Source: CALOFP01 sp942492635 | Lineage (GTDB): Bacteria > UBP6 > UBA1177 > CALOFP01 | Assembly: GCA_942492635.1 (NCBI GenBank) | Contig: CALOFP010000002.1 | Coordinates: 1,435,866-1,499,865, forward strand | DNA length: 64,000 nucleotides | Direction of reading: 5' to 3' | In this document: one piece after another, positions 27,030 to 36,067 of the stretch | Layout: each line of letters opens with the position of its first letter | How positions within the stretch are numbered: position 1 is the first letter of the stretch | Notes under the pieces: generated by a model | What the model was told of the DNA's origin: nothing | The model's input: only the letters and a program-made list of their open reading frames with translations | The model's database searches: none | Position numbers and translations under genes: made by a program

Positions 27030-28787
27030 ATGGTTGAAAAAGTTAAGGATCTGATTTTCGAGCTCTCTCTCGAGGAGGGTTTTTCCGAGGCTATCTGGAA
27101 ATTGTCCAGCGATCTTATCAGTCGGAAGGATGTTGATTACAACTTCGTACTCAAAACAATTGCAGAATCGGCAGGTGTTAACAGAGCTTTCTTTTACAAT
27201 GTAGATATGCCTGGCAATTTTTTCTATCTTCGTGCCTCATGGAAAGGTTCTGAAAGTTCCGATTTTCTTCAGAGAATTGAATTTGAACGGTTTCCTTCCG
27301 CGGTAAGGTTTTTTCAGGAAAACAAACCCCTTATCATCGAAGATTCGGCAGAAATAGCACAGGAGATGTCCGCGGAGAAAACTCTGATGGAGAGAGTCCG
27401 CATAAAGGCCCTTCTTGCTATTCCATTTTCCGAGGAAGGAGAACTCAAAGGCTTTGTAGGATTAAGTGATTCCTTAAAAAAGGTGAAGTGGCATGCAAGA
27501 ACGGTGCGCTTTTTAAAGGTCGTGGGTAATTTGATCTATTCCCTGGAGCGGCGGAAACAGATGGATGAAAAACTCAAGCGTTTTGCCGCAATTGTCGAGC
27601 AGATTGATGAGGCGATAATAGTAACGGATCCTTTAGGGATGATTCAATTCGTTAATTCCGCGTTCGAAAGGATGTCGGGTTACACTGCCGATGAAGTCAT
27701 CGGCAAGTCGCCTGCTATTCTTGGAAGCGGGGAGAACCCTACACAGCTTTACAGAGAGATGTGGGCCGCAATCTCCTCTGGGAAGGCATGGCGGGGAAGA
27801 ATGATTAACAGGAGGTCGAACGGCTCTTTCTATGAGCTGGAAAATCTTGTCATGCCGATAAAGGATTCCGGAGGCGCGATCATCAACTACATTGCACTCC
27901 AGAGAGACGTTACAGAACAGATGCAGATGGAAAACCGTCTGAAACAGGCGGAGAAAATGGAGGCTGTCGGTACTCTGGCTGCGGGAATTGCCCACGAAAT
28001 CAATACCCCGATGCAGTTTATCATGGATAATACAACCTTTCTCCATGAGGCATTCGAAAAGATAGTTAACTTCATAGATGTCGTTATGGAGAATGGCGAA
28101 ATGCAATTCCGAGGTGAGGATTCTCCGGTAAGAAGCTCATACGATCAAAACAGGATCGATTTTCTCAAAGAGGAGGTGCCCTATTCTCTGAAGGACAATA
28201 TGGAAGGGATAGAAAGAGTGCGGAAAATCGTAAAAGCAATGAAGGACTTTGCACATCCTTCGGAAAGTGAGATGTCTTTTCAGGATATCAACAAGGCAAT
28301 AAAGTCGACCATGGTAATCACCAAAAACGTATGGAAATACGACGTGAATATGGAACTGGATTTGGAGAAAGGGCTTCCCCAAGTACTCTGTCTCATAGAT
28401 GACATAAACCAGATGTTTCTTAACCTCATTGTCAATGCGACGGATGCGATAATTGAAAAACGGAAGATGAGTGAGTCTGTAATCGGAAGCCCGGCTGAGA
28501 AGGGAACCATAAAGATTCGTACGTATTCCCTGGGAGAAAGAGTTAGAATCGAGGTGAGCGACACCGGTACCGGTATTCCGGAATCGATTCAGGAACGGAT
28601 ATTCGAGCCCTTTTTTACAACCAAGGCTGTCGGGAAGGGAACAGGGCAGGGATTGGCATTTGTCCACAACACCGTTGTGATAAAGCATCACGGAACCATA
28701 GATGTCGGTACTTCACCGGGAAGGGGGACAACCTTTATCATAACGCTTCCCGTAAAGGGCCGTAGTGATAGCAGTTCGGGGAGGTGA
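27030..28787 (+). CDS. GAF-PAS sensor histidine kinase
   Basis: A 585-aa cytoplasmic kinase. The N-terminal part (about 25-170) looks like a GAF domain; a PAS domain (about 185-298) has the classic IVTDPLGMIQFVNSAFERMS and YTADEVIGKSP. The dimerisation helix has His322 in GIAHEINTPMQF. The ATP domain has NLIVNATDAI (N box), SDTGTGIPE (G1) and GTGQGLAF (G2). The histidine motif and N box follow the NtrB-like class with a long insert of about 40 residues after the His helix. No membrane span is present, so it senses an internal signal. It is first of a three-gene operon; the stop lies within the ribosome binding site of the next gene. Confidence 0.92.
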   Translation: MVEKVKDLIFELSLEEGFSEAIWKLSSDLISRKDVDYNFVLKTIAESAGVNRAFFYNVDMPGNFFYLRASWKGSESSDFLQRIEFERFPSAVRFFQENKPLIIEDSAEIAQEMSAEKTLMERVRIKALLAIPFSEEGELKGFVGLSDSLKKVKWHARTVRFLKVVGNLIYSLERRKQMDEKLKRFAAIVEQIDEAIIVTDPLGMIQFVNSAFERMSGYTADEVIGKSPAILGSGENPTQLYREMWAAISSGKAWRGRMINRRSNGSFYELENLVMPIKDSGGAIINYIALQRDVTEQMQMENRLKQAEKMEAVGTLAAGIAHEINTPMQFIMDNTTFLHEAFEKIVNFIDVVMENGEMQFRGEDSPVRSSYDQNRIDFLKEEVPYSLKDNMEGIERVRKIVKAMKDFAHPSESEMSFQDINKAIKSTMVITKNVWKYDVNMELDLEKGLPQVLCLIDDINQMFLNLIVNATDAIIEKRKMSESVIGSPAEKGTIKIRTYSLGERVRIEVSDTGTGIPESIQERIFEPFFTTKAVGKGTGQGLAFVHNTVVIKHHGTIDVGTSPGRGTTFIITLPVKGRSDSSSGR

Positions 28788-28791
28788 TCGG

Positions 28792-29970
28792 ATGGTTGGG
28801 AGAAAAAGCAGGGTGCTTTTTGTTGACGATGAAACACTAATTCTGAGGGGAATCCGGCGAATGCTTATGGAAGAGTCGGATGAATGGGATCTTCTCTTTG
28901 CCGAATCGGGAAAAGAAGCTCTTGCCATCATGGAAAGAGAGCAGGTAGACGTTATTGTAAGCGATATGAAAATGCCGGAAATGGATGGAGCTGAACTGCT
29001 TTCCCGGGTCATGGAAAAGCATCCGGAAATCATAAGAATCATTCTTTCCGGTTATTCGGAACAGACGCTCATAATGAAAACAGTAAAAGCGGCCCATCAG
29101 TTTCTTACAAAACCCATAAGCAGGGATGAACTGGTTGCGACGATAAGGAAAACAATTGCTTTGAGGACGGTGGTGGAAAACGGGAAACTTCGCACTCTTG
29201 TTTCCGGATTCTCGGAGATGTCATCTGTAATAGATTCTGGACTTGAGCTGATGGAGGAACTCAAAAAGCCGGAACCTTCAATAGCAAGAATCGCCGGGAT
29301 AATCGAAAAGAATGTATCCGTAACGGGAAACATCATGAAGCTGGTCAATTCCGCATTTTTCGGAATGCCCCGAAAGGTTTCTTCGATGGAACAGGCGGTT
29401 TCTCTTTTAGGCATAACCACGGTAAAGGCACTGTTCCTCTATTACATGTTGACGGGCGTGAATTTTACAACAATCCGGAAAGATTTCTCAATAGACAAGT
29501 TCAACATCCACAGCTACAGAGTCGGTTTGGCGGCAAAGAAAATAGCTCTTGAACTGACCGGAGATCAGGAATTTGGGGCTGAAGCCTATATGGCTGGATT
29601 GCTACACGATATCGGCACTCTTATTCTTCTTAAAGATAAAAAATCGAAAAATTCGGAAACGGGTTTTCCACAATCGGAATTGAATTTATGGGGCGGGACC
29701 CACGCTGACGTCGGAGCATATCTGCTCGGATTGTGGGGGTTCGATAAGAGCTTGATAAACGCTGTCCACTACCATCACAATCCGACGGAATGTCCTGAAA
29801 AATCAGCTTCAACTTTGCTGAAGGCACTTCATCCGGCCGAAGTCATAGTGACAGAGCATGAACTTGGACGGGGCACCGGGTGGTTAGACTTAAATTTTGT
29901 AGCCGGAGCTGGATTGAACGATAAATTGCCTTTCTGGATGGAGTCTTTAAAAGAGGTGTTTGATGAATAA
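28792..29970 (+). CDS. response regulator with HDOD output domain
   Basis: A 392-aa protein: receiver domain (residues 6-120, phospho-acceptor Asp58 in VIVSDMKMPEMDG, conserved Lys in FLTKPIS), then an HDOD domain (about 150-360) with AAKKIALEL, GLLHDIGTLIL and HADVGAYLLGLWG. HDOD proteins are hydrolase-like but usually non-catalytic scaffolds in signalling. ATG 28792 is chosen for GGGGAGGTG 6-7 bases upstream, although the frame is open into the kinase gene. It is presumably phosphorylated by the adjacent kinase. Confidence 0.9.
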   Translation: MVGRKSRVLFVDDETLILRGIRRMLMEESDEWDLLFAESGKEALAIMEREQVDVIVSDMKMPEMDGAELLSRVMEKHPEIIRIILSGYSEQTLIMKTVKAAHQFLTKPISRDELVATIRKTIALRTVVENGKLRTLVSGFSEMSSVIDSGLELMEELKKPEPSIARIAGIIEKNVSVTGNIMKLVNSAFFGMPRKVSSMEQAVSLLGITTVKALFLYYMLTGVNFTTIRKDFSIDKFNIHSYRVGLAAKKIALELTGDQEFGAEAYMAGLLHDIGTLILLKDKKSKNSETGFPQSELNLWGGTHADVGAYLLGLWGFDKSLINAVHYHHNPTECPEKSASTLLKALHPAEVIVTEHELGRGTGWLDLNFVAGAGLNDKLPFWMESLKEVFDE

Positions 29971-31168
29971 TAGAAAAATACTGATGGTGGATGACGACGA
30001 ACATGTTCTGAGGGGATTCCGTCGTCTGTTTTCAGATAAATATGAATTAACCCTTTCGACATCCGCCGAAGAGGGGATCAGTTACCTCAAAAAGGAGCAG
30101 TACGCCGTACTTGTATCGGATTACCAGATGCCGGAAATTGACGGCGTGAGATTTTTATCTATGGCTGCCACAATCTCTCCGGATACGGTAAGGGTGATGC
30201 TTACCGGACAGGCTGACCTCAGAACTGCAGTTGAAGCGGTAAATCAGGGGCATATCTACAGGTTCCTGACGAAACCCTGTGACAACACCATCCTTCTATC
30301 CGTACTGAAGGATTCTGTAAATCAATACCGCCTAAAAACGGTTGAAAAGGAAATGGCACGAAGAGAGCATGAAATGCTAGAGAAGACTCTCCAGGGAAGC
30401 ATCCGCATGCTGATTGAAATACTCTCACTGACAAACCCCGAACTCTTTGCCCTTTCCCAACAGATCAGGAAGCTCTGCAGGGGCGTGGGTGCCAGACTGG
30501 AAGCGGAAGATCTCTGGGAATTGGAACTTGCAGGTATGCTGTTTCACATCGGTCTTGTGACTCTTCCCCAGGAGATAGGGGAGCGATATCTGGACATAAT
30601 GTCGGTAGAGGATGGTGACAGGCCGCTTTTCGACACACATCCAAGGATTGCCCGAAAGCTGATTCTCAACATTCCCCGGCTGGAGAACGTAGCCGAGTCC
30701 ATAGGGCTGCAGTTGAAGGGAGAGAATCAACTTAAGAATGAAAAAAACAGAAGAGCCGTCTTTATTTCGAAAGTTGCCAGAACCGTAACCGACTTCAAAA
30801 TCTTGGAACGGCTCTACAAGTCATCCGAAGACGCTCTAAAAAAGATGCGTGAGTTGGTAGTCGACAGGGAGGCATACGACATAGTCATAGTGGAAGCTTT
30901 GGAAGCCGAAATCTTCAAGCTGAAGAAGGAGATTCTTGTTCGTGAAGTCGGAGTAGAAGAGTTGAAGGAAGGGATGATCCTGGCGGGAAATATATTCGAT
31001 GAAAATAAAAGTCTCATACTCGCAAAAGGCACCGAAGTGACTGAAGTTATGTGCATAAAACTTCGTAATTTCGCCAAACTCGGACGCAATCTATCAACAC
31101 CGAGAGTATTCGTAACTGTTGGAAAGAAAGAAAAAAGGAGCATGAGGGATCTGGGGAAAGATATATGA
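29963..31168 (+). CDS. response regulator with degenerate HD-GYP-like output domain
   Basis: A 401-aa protein with a receiver domain (Asp53 in VLVSDYQMPEIDG, FLTKPCD) followed by a helical domain aligning with HD-GYP phosphodiesterases such as RpfG. The HD pair is replaced: where LLHDIG is expected the sequence reads MLFHIG, with a later conserved-looking FDTHPRIARKLI. A C-terminal segment with VEELKEGMILAGNIFDENK is the usual tail of these regulators. So it looks RpfG-like but lacks the metal-binding HD and is probably not a cyclic-di-GMP hydrolase. ATG 29963 overlaps the preceding gene; GAGGTG is upstream. Confidence 0.85.
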   Translation: MNNRKILMVDDDEHVLRGFRRLFSDKYELTLSTSAEEGISYLKKEQYAVLVSDYQMPEIDGVRFLSMAATISPDTVRVMLTGQADLRTAVEAVNQGHIYRFLTKPCDNTILLSVLKDSVNQYRLKTVEKEMARREHEMLEKTLQGSIRMLIEILSLTNPELFALSQQIRKLCRGVGARLEAEDLWELELAGMLFHIGLVTLPQEIGERYLDIMSVEDGDRPLFDTHPRIARKLILNIPRLENVAESIGLQLKGENQLKNEKNRRAVFISKVARTVTDFKILERLYKSSEDALKKMRELVVDREAYDIVIVEALEAEIFKLKKEILVREVGVEELKEGMILAGNIFDENKSLILAKGTEVTEVMCIKLRNFAKLGRNLSTPRVFVTVGKKEKRSMRDLGKDI

Positions 31169-31292
31169 CTTAGATCAACAATTCCCCAACTAAATGGTAA
31201 AATTAAACCGCTGGATTCCCAGGAAAAAAGAATATCTCTACAAATTCAATAGCTGTTTCTTAATAAAATATCTTAAAAGATCCATTCTTTGG

Positions 31293-32543
31293 CTATTTTG
31301 AGCCGTTTCTGATAATCACACCCCATTCAAAAGCGTGGTATCCGGATCTGTTGTGGGACGGTATCACCGGGCTTTCGAGATTCAGAAGATCAGGATTTTC
31401 AACAGGTTCGATAATGTAGAATACTCTTGCAAAGTTATCCGGCTTTTTCGAGAACTCTATCTGGATAACCTGATCGATCTCTTTGTTGTACTGCGGATAA
31501 ACTGCGTAATATTCATGGCCGTTTAGAAATGGCATCCACCAGTCGATGAAATCTTCGATCTCTTGTCCTCTGGCACCGGTTTTGTAGAGATTGTCCCTGA
31601 AAAAACTTTCGGCATCATCCTCTTTTACAATCCAGCCGGATTTTTTCTGAAAAAAATCAGGTGTTGCAGCTTCATAAAATAGATATCCGTATTCGCCATC
31701 AACTTTTCCATTGGGTCCAACCGTTACATGCCATCCCTTTCCATATTCCGGAATCGATTTTGTCACTCTGCCGCCTGCAGGAAACTTAATTTCAACATCC
31801 AGTTCAGTTGTTTCTTCAGGATAAATATAGATGTTCGGCTTGTCTTCACTCATTGTTGCAAGAAAAAGAAATGCGTCTGTTGAATCTTGGTTTCTGATCA
31901 TTACCGAGCCGCTTGTGTCAATCCTTGAACCGTATTGATATTCATTACCCTCTTCATCTTCGAATGTGTATATTCCGAATTCCTCGGATTGGAAATAAAC
32001 GGATTGGATTTCAAAATCAATATCGGCAGAATATGTACCTTTTTCATCAGCTGAAACCAGGATGCTATCTGTTGCGTCTTTTCCTCTCAATGTCACATTA
32101 TCTATTCTGCCCTCATATTGATTTACATTAATGTAGGACATTTCAAGATCTGAGAAAATTCTTCCAGTAGTGTTTTTATCTGTTTCAATCCTGTCCAATA
32201 AAGAAATCTTAATCTCCTCTTCTTTTGAACAGGAGTACATCTCGGAATAAAAACCGGGTTTTGATGCAATAACAATAATATAGTTCCTCATATGAGAATC
32301 CTGGTCAGGTGAATCACATGTGAAGACAGGATCTTTTACCCATTTTTCATATTTTTGTCCCTCTTCATAACCATAAATGACAGTCAGCTTGACCCCCTTT
32401 TTCTCAGGCTCTTCCAAACCGTTGTCTAGATCGGTTTGCTCAGCGTCTGATAGAATTTCCGATTTTGAAGTTTTTTCACTATCGCAACTGCAACATAAGA
32501 AAGTCAGAACTAATCCAAACAAAATAAAAAAATTAAATTTCAT
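31293..32543 (-). CDS. conserved lipoprotein of unknown function
   Basis: A 416-aa protein with a lipoprotein-like signal ending CCSC (Cys17, 18 or 20 could be lipidated). An acidic linker follows, then a beta-rich middle. The C-terminal 200 residues contain NIYIYPEETTELDVEIKFP, YGKGWHVTVGPNGKV, SGWIVKEDDAESFF and a last segment SGYHAFEWG. That order matches a widespread uncharacterised bacterial domain I know only as hypothetical (KPNIYLYP...GW.V...FVV.WGG type). The start at ATG 32543 has GGAGGTGGCA upstream. It probably faces the periplasm or cell surface. It is divergent from the small membrane gene at 32882. Confidence 0.8.
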   Translation of the reverse strand: MKFNFFILFGLVLTFLCCSCDSEKTSKSEILSDAEQTDLDNGLEEPEKKGVKLTVIYGYEEGQKYEKWVKDPVFTCDSPDQDSHMRNYIIVIASKPGFYSEMYSCSKEEEIKISLLDRIETDKNTTGRIFSDLEMSYINVNQYEGRIDNVTLRGKDATDSILVSADEKGTYSADIDFEIQSVYFQSEEFGIYTFEDEEGNEYQYGSRIDTSGSVMIRNQDSTDAFLFLATMSEDKPNIYIYPEETTELDVEIKFPAGGRVTKSIPEYGKGWHVTVGPNGKVDGEYGYLFYEAATPDFFQKKSGWIVKEDDAESFFRDNLYKTGARGQEIEDFIDWWMPFLNGHEYYAVYPQYNKEIDQVIQIEFSKKPDNFARVFYIIEPVENPDLLNLESPVIPSHNRSGYHAFEWGVIIRNGSK

Positions 32544-32881
32544 TGCCACCTCCAATAAAAAGCAAATATCGACTATTGTAGTGTCGAATTGGAATACATT
32601 TTATCAAAATAAATGTCGTTTGTAATTTTAATTCTTTCAGTAGATAAATATCTCTGCAAGTTCAGCATTTGTTTGTCGATCAAGATAAATGGTGTTTTGA
32701 TTCCAATAGTTTAATTATTTCTGCTGAATATGTTTAACTCCTGTACCTGCTATGTATGTTTTCCCACGGTAAGGTTGTCTTTTTTCTTGTTTTTATAGTG
32801 GATGCTGTGTTTGATCTTTTTATTTCATAATTCATTTGTTTGTGATAGTTTAATGTGTGTTGATAAAAAACAGGACGAGTT
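32544..32881. other. divergent intergenic region
   Basis: About 340 AT-rich bases between two divergent genes. They must hold promoters for both, but I see no box pair good enough to call and no gene. Confidence 0.5.
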
Positions 32882-33220
32882 ATGATTTCTTTTTTTAAGG
32901 CGTTGATAGTTACGATATTAGTGGAAGGTCTGGTCATAATATTTTTGGATAAATCAATATTCAAGGTTCGTAACACTTTTTGTCTGAGGTACATTTCAAC
33001 GGCCGTTGTCCCTACGACAATAACTTTGCCGATTTTCTGGTACGCACTGCCGCTGATCGGATTGCCCTATTTGACATATGTTACTGTCGGGGAAGTTGCT
33101 ATTGTCCTCATAGAAGCTGTTTTGATCATGCTTTTTTTAAGCTGTTCCTACAAAAGATCTCTTTTACTTTCTTTTACAGCAAATATTGCAAGTATTGCAG
33201 CAGGATTTTTTTATATTTAG
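32882..33220 (+). CDS. small integral membrane protein
   Basis: A 112-aa protein with three or four hydrophobic segments (about 5-22, 38-60, 65-88 and 95-111). There are few charged residues and no family motif. AGGACGAG precedes ATG 32882. It ends 12 bases before the next gene and is probably co-expressed with it. Function unknown. Confidence 0.65.
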   Translation: MISFFKALIVTILVEGLVIIFLDKSIFKVRNTFCLRYISTAVVPTTITLPIFWYALPLIGLPYLTYVTVGEVAIVLIEAVLIMLFLSCSYKRSLLLSFTANIASIAAGFFYI

Positions 33221-33232
33221 AAGGAGAATGTC

Positions 33233-34168
33233 ATGAAGTTTTTAATTTTCTTGTTGATGATGTTATTCACTTGCCTGATATTCGCAAACCCTTTGCCGGA
33301 TCCTGTAGAATACCGTAAATACAGTCCTTATGACTCCGGCTGGGACCACTATGATCGCCCTGAAAAAAACTATACTTTTTATAGAGAAACTATGGAAGAT
33401 GATCGCTTTAACGTAAATAGAGAGACTGTGGTATACCGTGGAAAGTATGTTGAAAATGAACTGATCGAAGTTGTAATGTTCCAACTTGACGATTCGACAG
33501 CAGAAGAATTCAAGTCAAACTTTTTTATTGCCGACAATTGTGCTGAAGATGGTGAATATCTCTATATTTCAAACCTGAACTGTGAAGATTTTGTGGGTAA
33601 AAGATCAACATACGGATGTAGGAATTATATTGGAATAGATTATGACGAATCGGGTGGATACAAAATGGAAGAGTGTGATGAAACTTTATATACAACTCTT
33701 TCGATGGATGAAGAGGAGTTCCGATCCCTGATGACTCAAACTTTCTATGATGCATCGAAACTTCTCGTAAAAGAGGATATGATAGACTTCGGTGATGTTT
33801 ATGTTGGGGAGTTCAGGGAGATGGGTATTACTTTTGAAGCAGGTTCCAGAGTCTATTCGAGCAAAATTTCGCCGAATTCCATGGAGTTTGAATCCACCGA
33901 CTTTTCATTTGTTCCCGATTCCTGCAGCTGCTATGAAGTTTTCACTGACAATCAATGCGTCTGCAAGGTAAGGTTTACTCCGACAAAAAGTGGCGAAATC
34001 AGCGAATTTGTTAATTTGCGTAATTATGGTGATATGATCGAATTCCGGGGAAATGGAATTGATCTACCGGAAGTTGATGCAGACGTCGATGTAAATTTAG
34101 ATGTAAACGAAACTGTGGATGATGAAACTGAAAAAGGATCTTCCGGTTGCGCCTTGGTTGTTTTGTAG
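33233..34168 (+). CDS. secreted protein with ASPM/HYDIN-like Ig domain
   Basis: A 311-aa protein with a signal peptide (residues 1-18, LIFAN). Residues about 185-280 read DFGDVYVGEFREMGITF..., then CKVRFTPTKSGEISE and IEFRGNGI, the pattern of ASPM/SPD-2/HYDIN-type immunoglobulin domains common in bacterial exported proteins. An acidic Asp/Val linker follows, then the protein ends GSSGCALVVL. A Gly-Cys motif after an acidic linker recalls the start of C-terminal sorting signals, but the expected membrane span and basic tail are absent. Cys pairs in the middle suggest disulfides. AGAAGGAG lies upstream of the start. Confidence 0.8.
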   Translation: MKFLIFLLMMLFTCLIFANPLPDPVEYRKYSPYDSGWDHYDRPEKNYTFYRETMEDDRFNVNRETVVYRGKYVENELIEVVMFQLDDSTAEEFKSNFFIADNCAEDGEYLYISNLNCEDFVGKRSTYGCRNYIGIDYDESGGYKMEECDETLYTTLSMDEEEFRSLMTQTFYDASKLLVKEDMIDFGDVYVGEFREMGITFEAGSRVYSSKISPNSMEFESTDFSFVPDSCSCYEVFTDNQCVCKVRFTPTKSGEISEFVNLRNYGDMIEFRGNGIDLPEVDADVDVNLDVNETVDDETEKGSSGCALVVL

Positions 34169-34585
34169 GAAGCAATCGTTGCAGAGCATTTTGAAACAAT
34201 GTGGTGATTGTCAACTACTCCGTAAAAACATATATTGCTGGTGAAAGAATTTCCTTTCGGAGGAATTGAGAAAAATGCAGATTCAGGAAAGAATAAGTGT
34301 GAAGTGTCATCAAACTGCTGTTTTTGACTTTGAAAAAGAGGAAAGTATAATGCCATGTTCTTTGGAGGAAAGTTCAGGTAGCTTTGCTGCTCCATATATC
34401 TCTTGACATCGGGGAAGAGAACTGGGGAGATATTTTGGCTTTCTTGCATTCTTTATGCATGCTCCGATCATATTTGATTAAAAACTTTAATTATTGATGG
34501 TTGGTTTGTGCTCTGTTTTTTCAATTAATTACTTTCGGTACTGATTATGACGAATAGAGTACTCTTTTTTTATCAGGGGGATTTT
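34169..34585. other. intergenic region, no gene recognised
   Basis: About 415 bases. An antisense frame (34024-34449) crosses it but overlaps the preceding real gene and has no plausible ribosome binding site. No repeat or terminator was found. Confidence 0.45.
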
Positions 34586-35551
34586 ATGAAGAAATTTATC
34601 ACTTTGTTTTTTGGAATGATTTTAATTTCAGTGATTGTTTCATGTTCGGGAAGTGACGGATCGAAAAAGTCGGAAACAACAGATTCCGATGTTGAAAAGA
34701 TAATGCCCGACAATGAAGTGGGCGACTCTGATACAGTTACGGATTCAACGAATGACGACTCGGATATTTCAACTTTACCTGAAGAGGAGTTTGTAAAAGA
34801 TATTTCGACATTTCACGGGAATCCGGATGGAGACATTGTCGTCGTAAATACACAGGGCGGACCGATCACCACTCTTGAGGATGAAATTCTGAAAGAATTT
34901 ATTGACATGACTCAAACCCAGGATGCACTTTATGTAAATGTTCATCAGGTGCAGACAAAAAATCCGGAACTCTTCACAAAATCCGACATAACATTCGATC
35001 AGGCGAAGAAGTATGATATTCAAAGTGTAGAGAACCTGAAAAGGGTAGTCGACTATTTCAAGAATGAAGAAGGGAAAACAGTCTACGTTCTTGGTATTTC
35101 TTTCGGCGCCTTCATGACCCAGGAGCTGATCGCTGCTTACGGAATTGATGCAGCTGACGGTTACCTGATAATGGTTGGGCGACTGAATATTGATGAAGAG
35201 ACATACAAACCTTTCAGCCAGGGACAATCCACAGAATACGAATATGATGATGAAGGCAACTACACAATCAATCTACTCGGAGACGGCTCGACAGCAGAAG
35301 AAAGAAACATGTATAGACTTGCAGCCGGACTGGGACACAACAGATATATTTCCAGATTGAATAGTATGAATGATCTTTCAAAAATTACTTATGTTTACGG
35401 CAACAGGGATGAACAGGTAGGACCTCTTTCAAAAGAAGAAATAGAGTTCCTTGAAGGCAGAAAGGCAAAAGTGATCTTTACCGAAAATGGAGACCATGAC
35501 GATGCCATAGAAAATGGCTTGACTATTCTAAAGGAAACATTCGGAATCTAA
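34586..35551 (+). CDS. lipoprotein with alpha/beta-hydrolase fold
   Basis: A 321-aa protein. ATG 34586 with CAGGGGG upstream begins a lipoprotein signal ending VIVSC (Cys20), then an acidic Ser/Asp/Thr linker to about 70. The mature part looks like an alpha/beta hydrolase: nucleophile elbow VLGISFGAFM (Ser in GISFG), a late acid in VYGNRDEQVG, and His in ENGDHDDA. The opening strand GDIVVVNTQGGP gives an oxyanion loop. It could be a surface esterase or peptidase; the substrate is unknown. Surface-anchored hydrolases of this type are less common than cytosolic ones. Confidence 0.82.
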   Translation: MKKFITLFFGMILISVIVSCSGSDGSKKSETTDSDVEKIMPDNEVGDSDTVTDSTNDDSDISTLPEEEFVKDISTFHGNPDGDIVVVNTQGGPITTLEDEILKEFIDMTQTQDALYVNVHQVQTKNPELFTKSDITFDQAKKYDIQSVENLKRVVDYFKNEEGKTVYVLGISFGAFMTQELIAAYGIDAADGYLIMVGRLNIDEETYKPFSQGQSTEYEYDDEGNYTINLLGDGSTAEERNMYRLAAGLGHNRYISRLNSMNDLSKITYVYGNRDEQVGPLSKEEIEFLEGRKAKVIFTENGDHDDAIENGLTILKETFGI

Positions 35552-36067
35552 GATGGAAACAGCTCCTCACAAGTCAGCAAAATTGGGACAGGTATGTGGT
35601 TTCCTGTGTAAGGATTTGTAATTATTGCGCACTGTGGCGCAGAAGCTCCGAAAAATCGACATTTAGGCGAAACCTGATATCCGTCAATTTATATAAATTC
35701 ACCTAATCTACTGCCTATGGCAACAGTACCCTCAAAAGTTTATCGCATGTTTTTATGAGAGATCCTTCCCGATCCCGGAGGGATCCAAGTGTTGTAGCAA
35801 ATAGACCAAAAAAATTAATAAGCAACACGCATTTTTGAGATTGGTAAAATTATGAGAATTAAGCTGTTGATTGATATCTCTGCGCAGGTAACTTCTCAAA
35901 TTGTGCTGCCGATCCCAAAACTTTTTGCAATGAATGAGAATAAAGATATATTTAAAAAAGATAAGCTATCTCTATATTTTTAATTTTATAAATTAAAATA
36001 TAGAGCAAATATATGCAAACATTGCAATATATATAAATACATAGATGTTATGGTGACAGGAGGCGTC
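35552..36067. other. AT-rich regulatory gap before the two-component operon
   Basis: About 515 bases with no supportable gene. The last 130 bases are very AT-rich and include the palindrome described at 35972. Confidence 0.5.
35972..36003. promoter_or_regulatory. long AT-rich imperfect palindrome
   Basis: CTATATTTTTAATTT - TAT - AAATTAAAATATAG: 14-15-bp arms with one unpaired base. It ends about 65 bases before the response regulator start and could be its autoregulatory site or part of an UP-element promoter. Confidence 0.4.

Noticed and set aside
34024..34449. 141-aa antisense gene after the Ig-domain protein
   Set aside because: It overlaps the 3' end of a convincing gene, has no family motif and no ribosome binding site.
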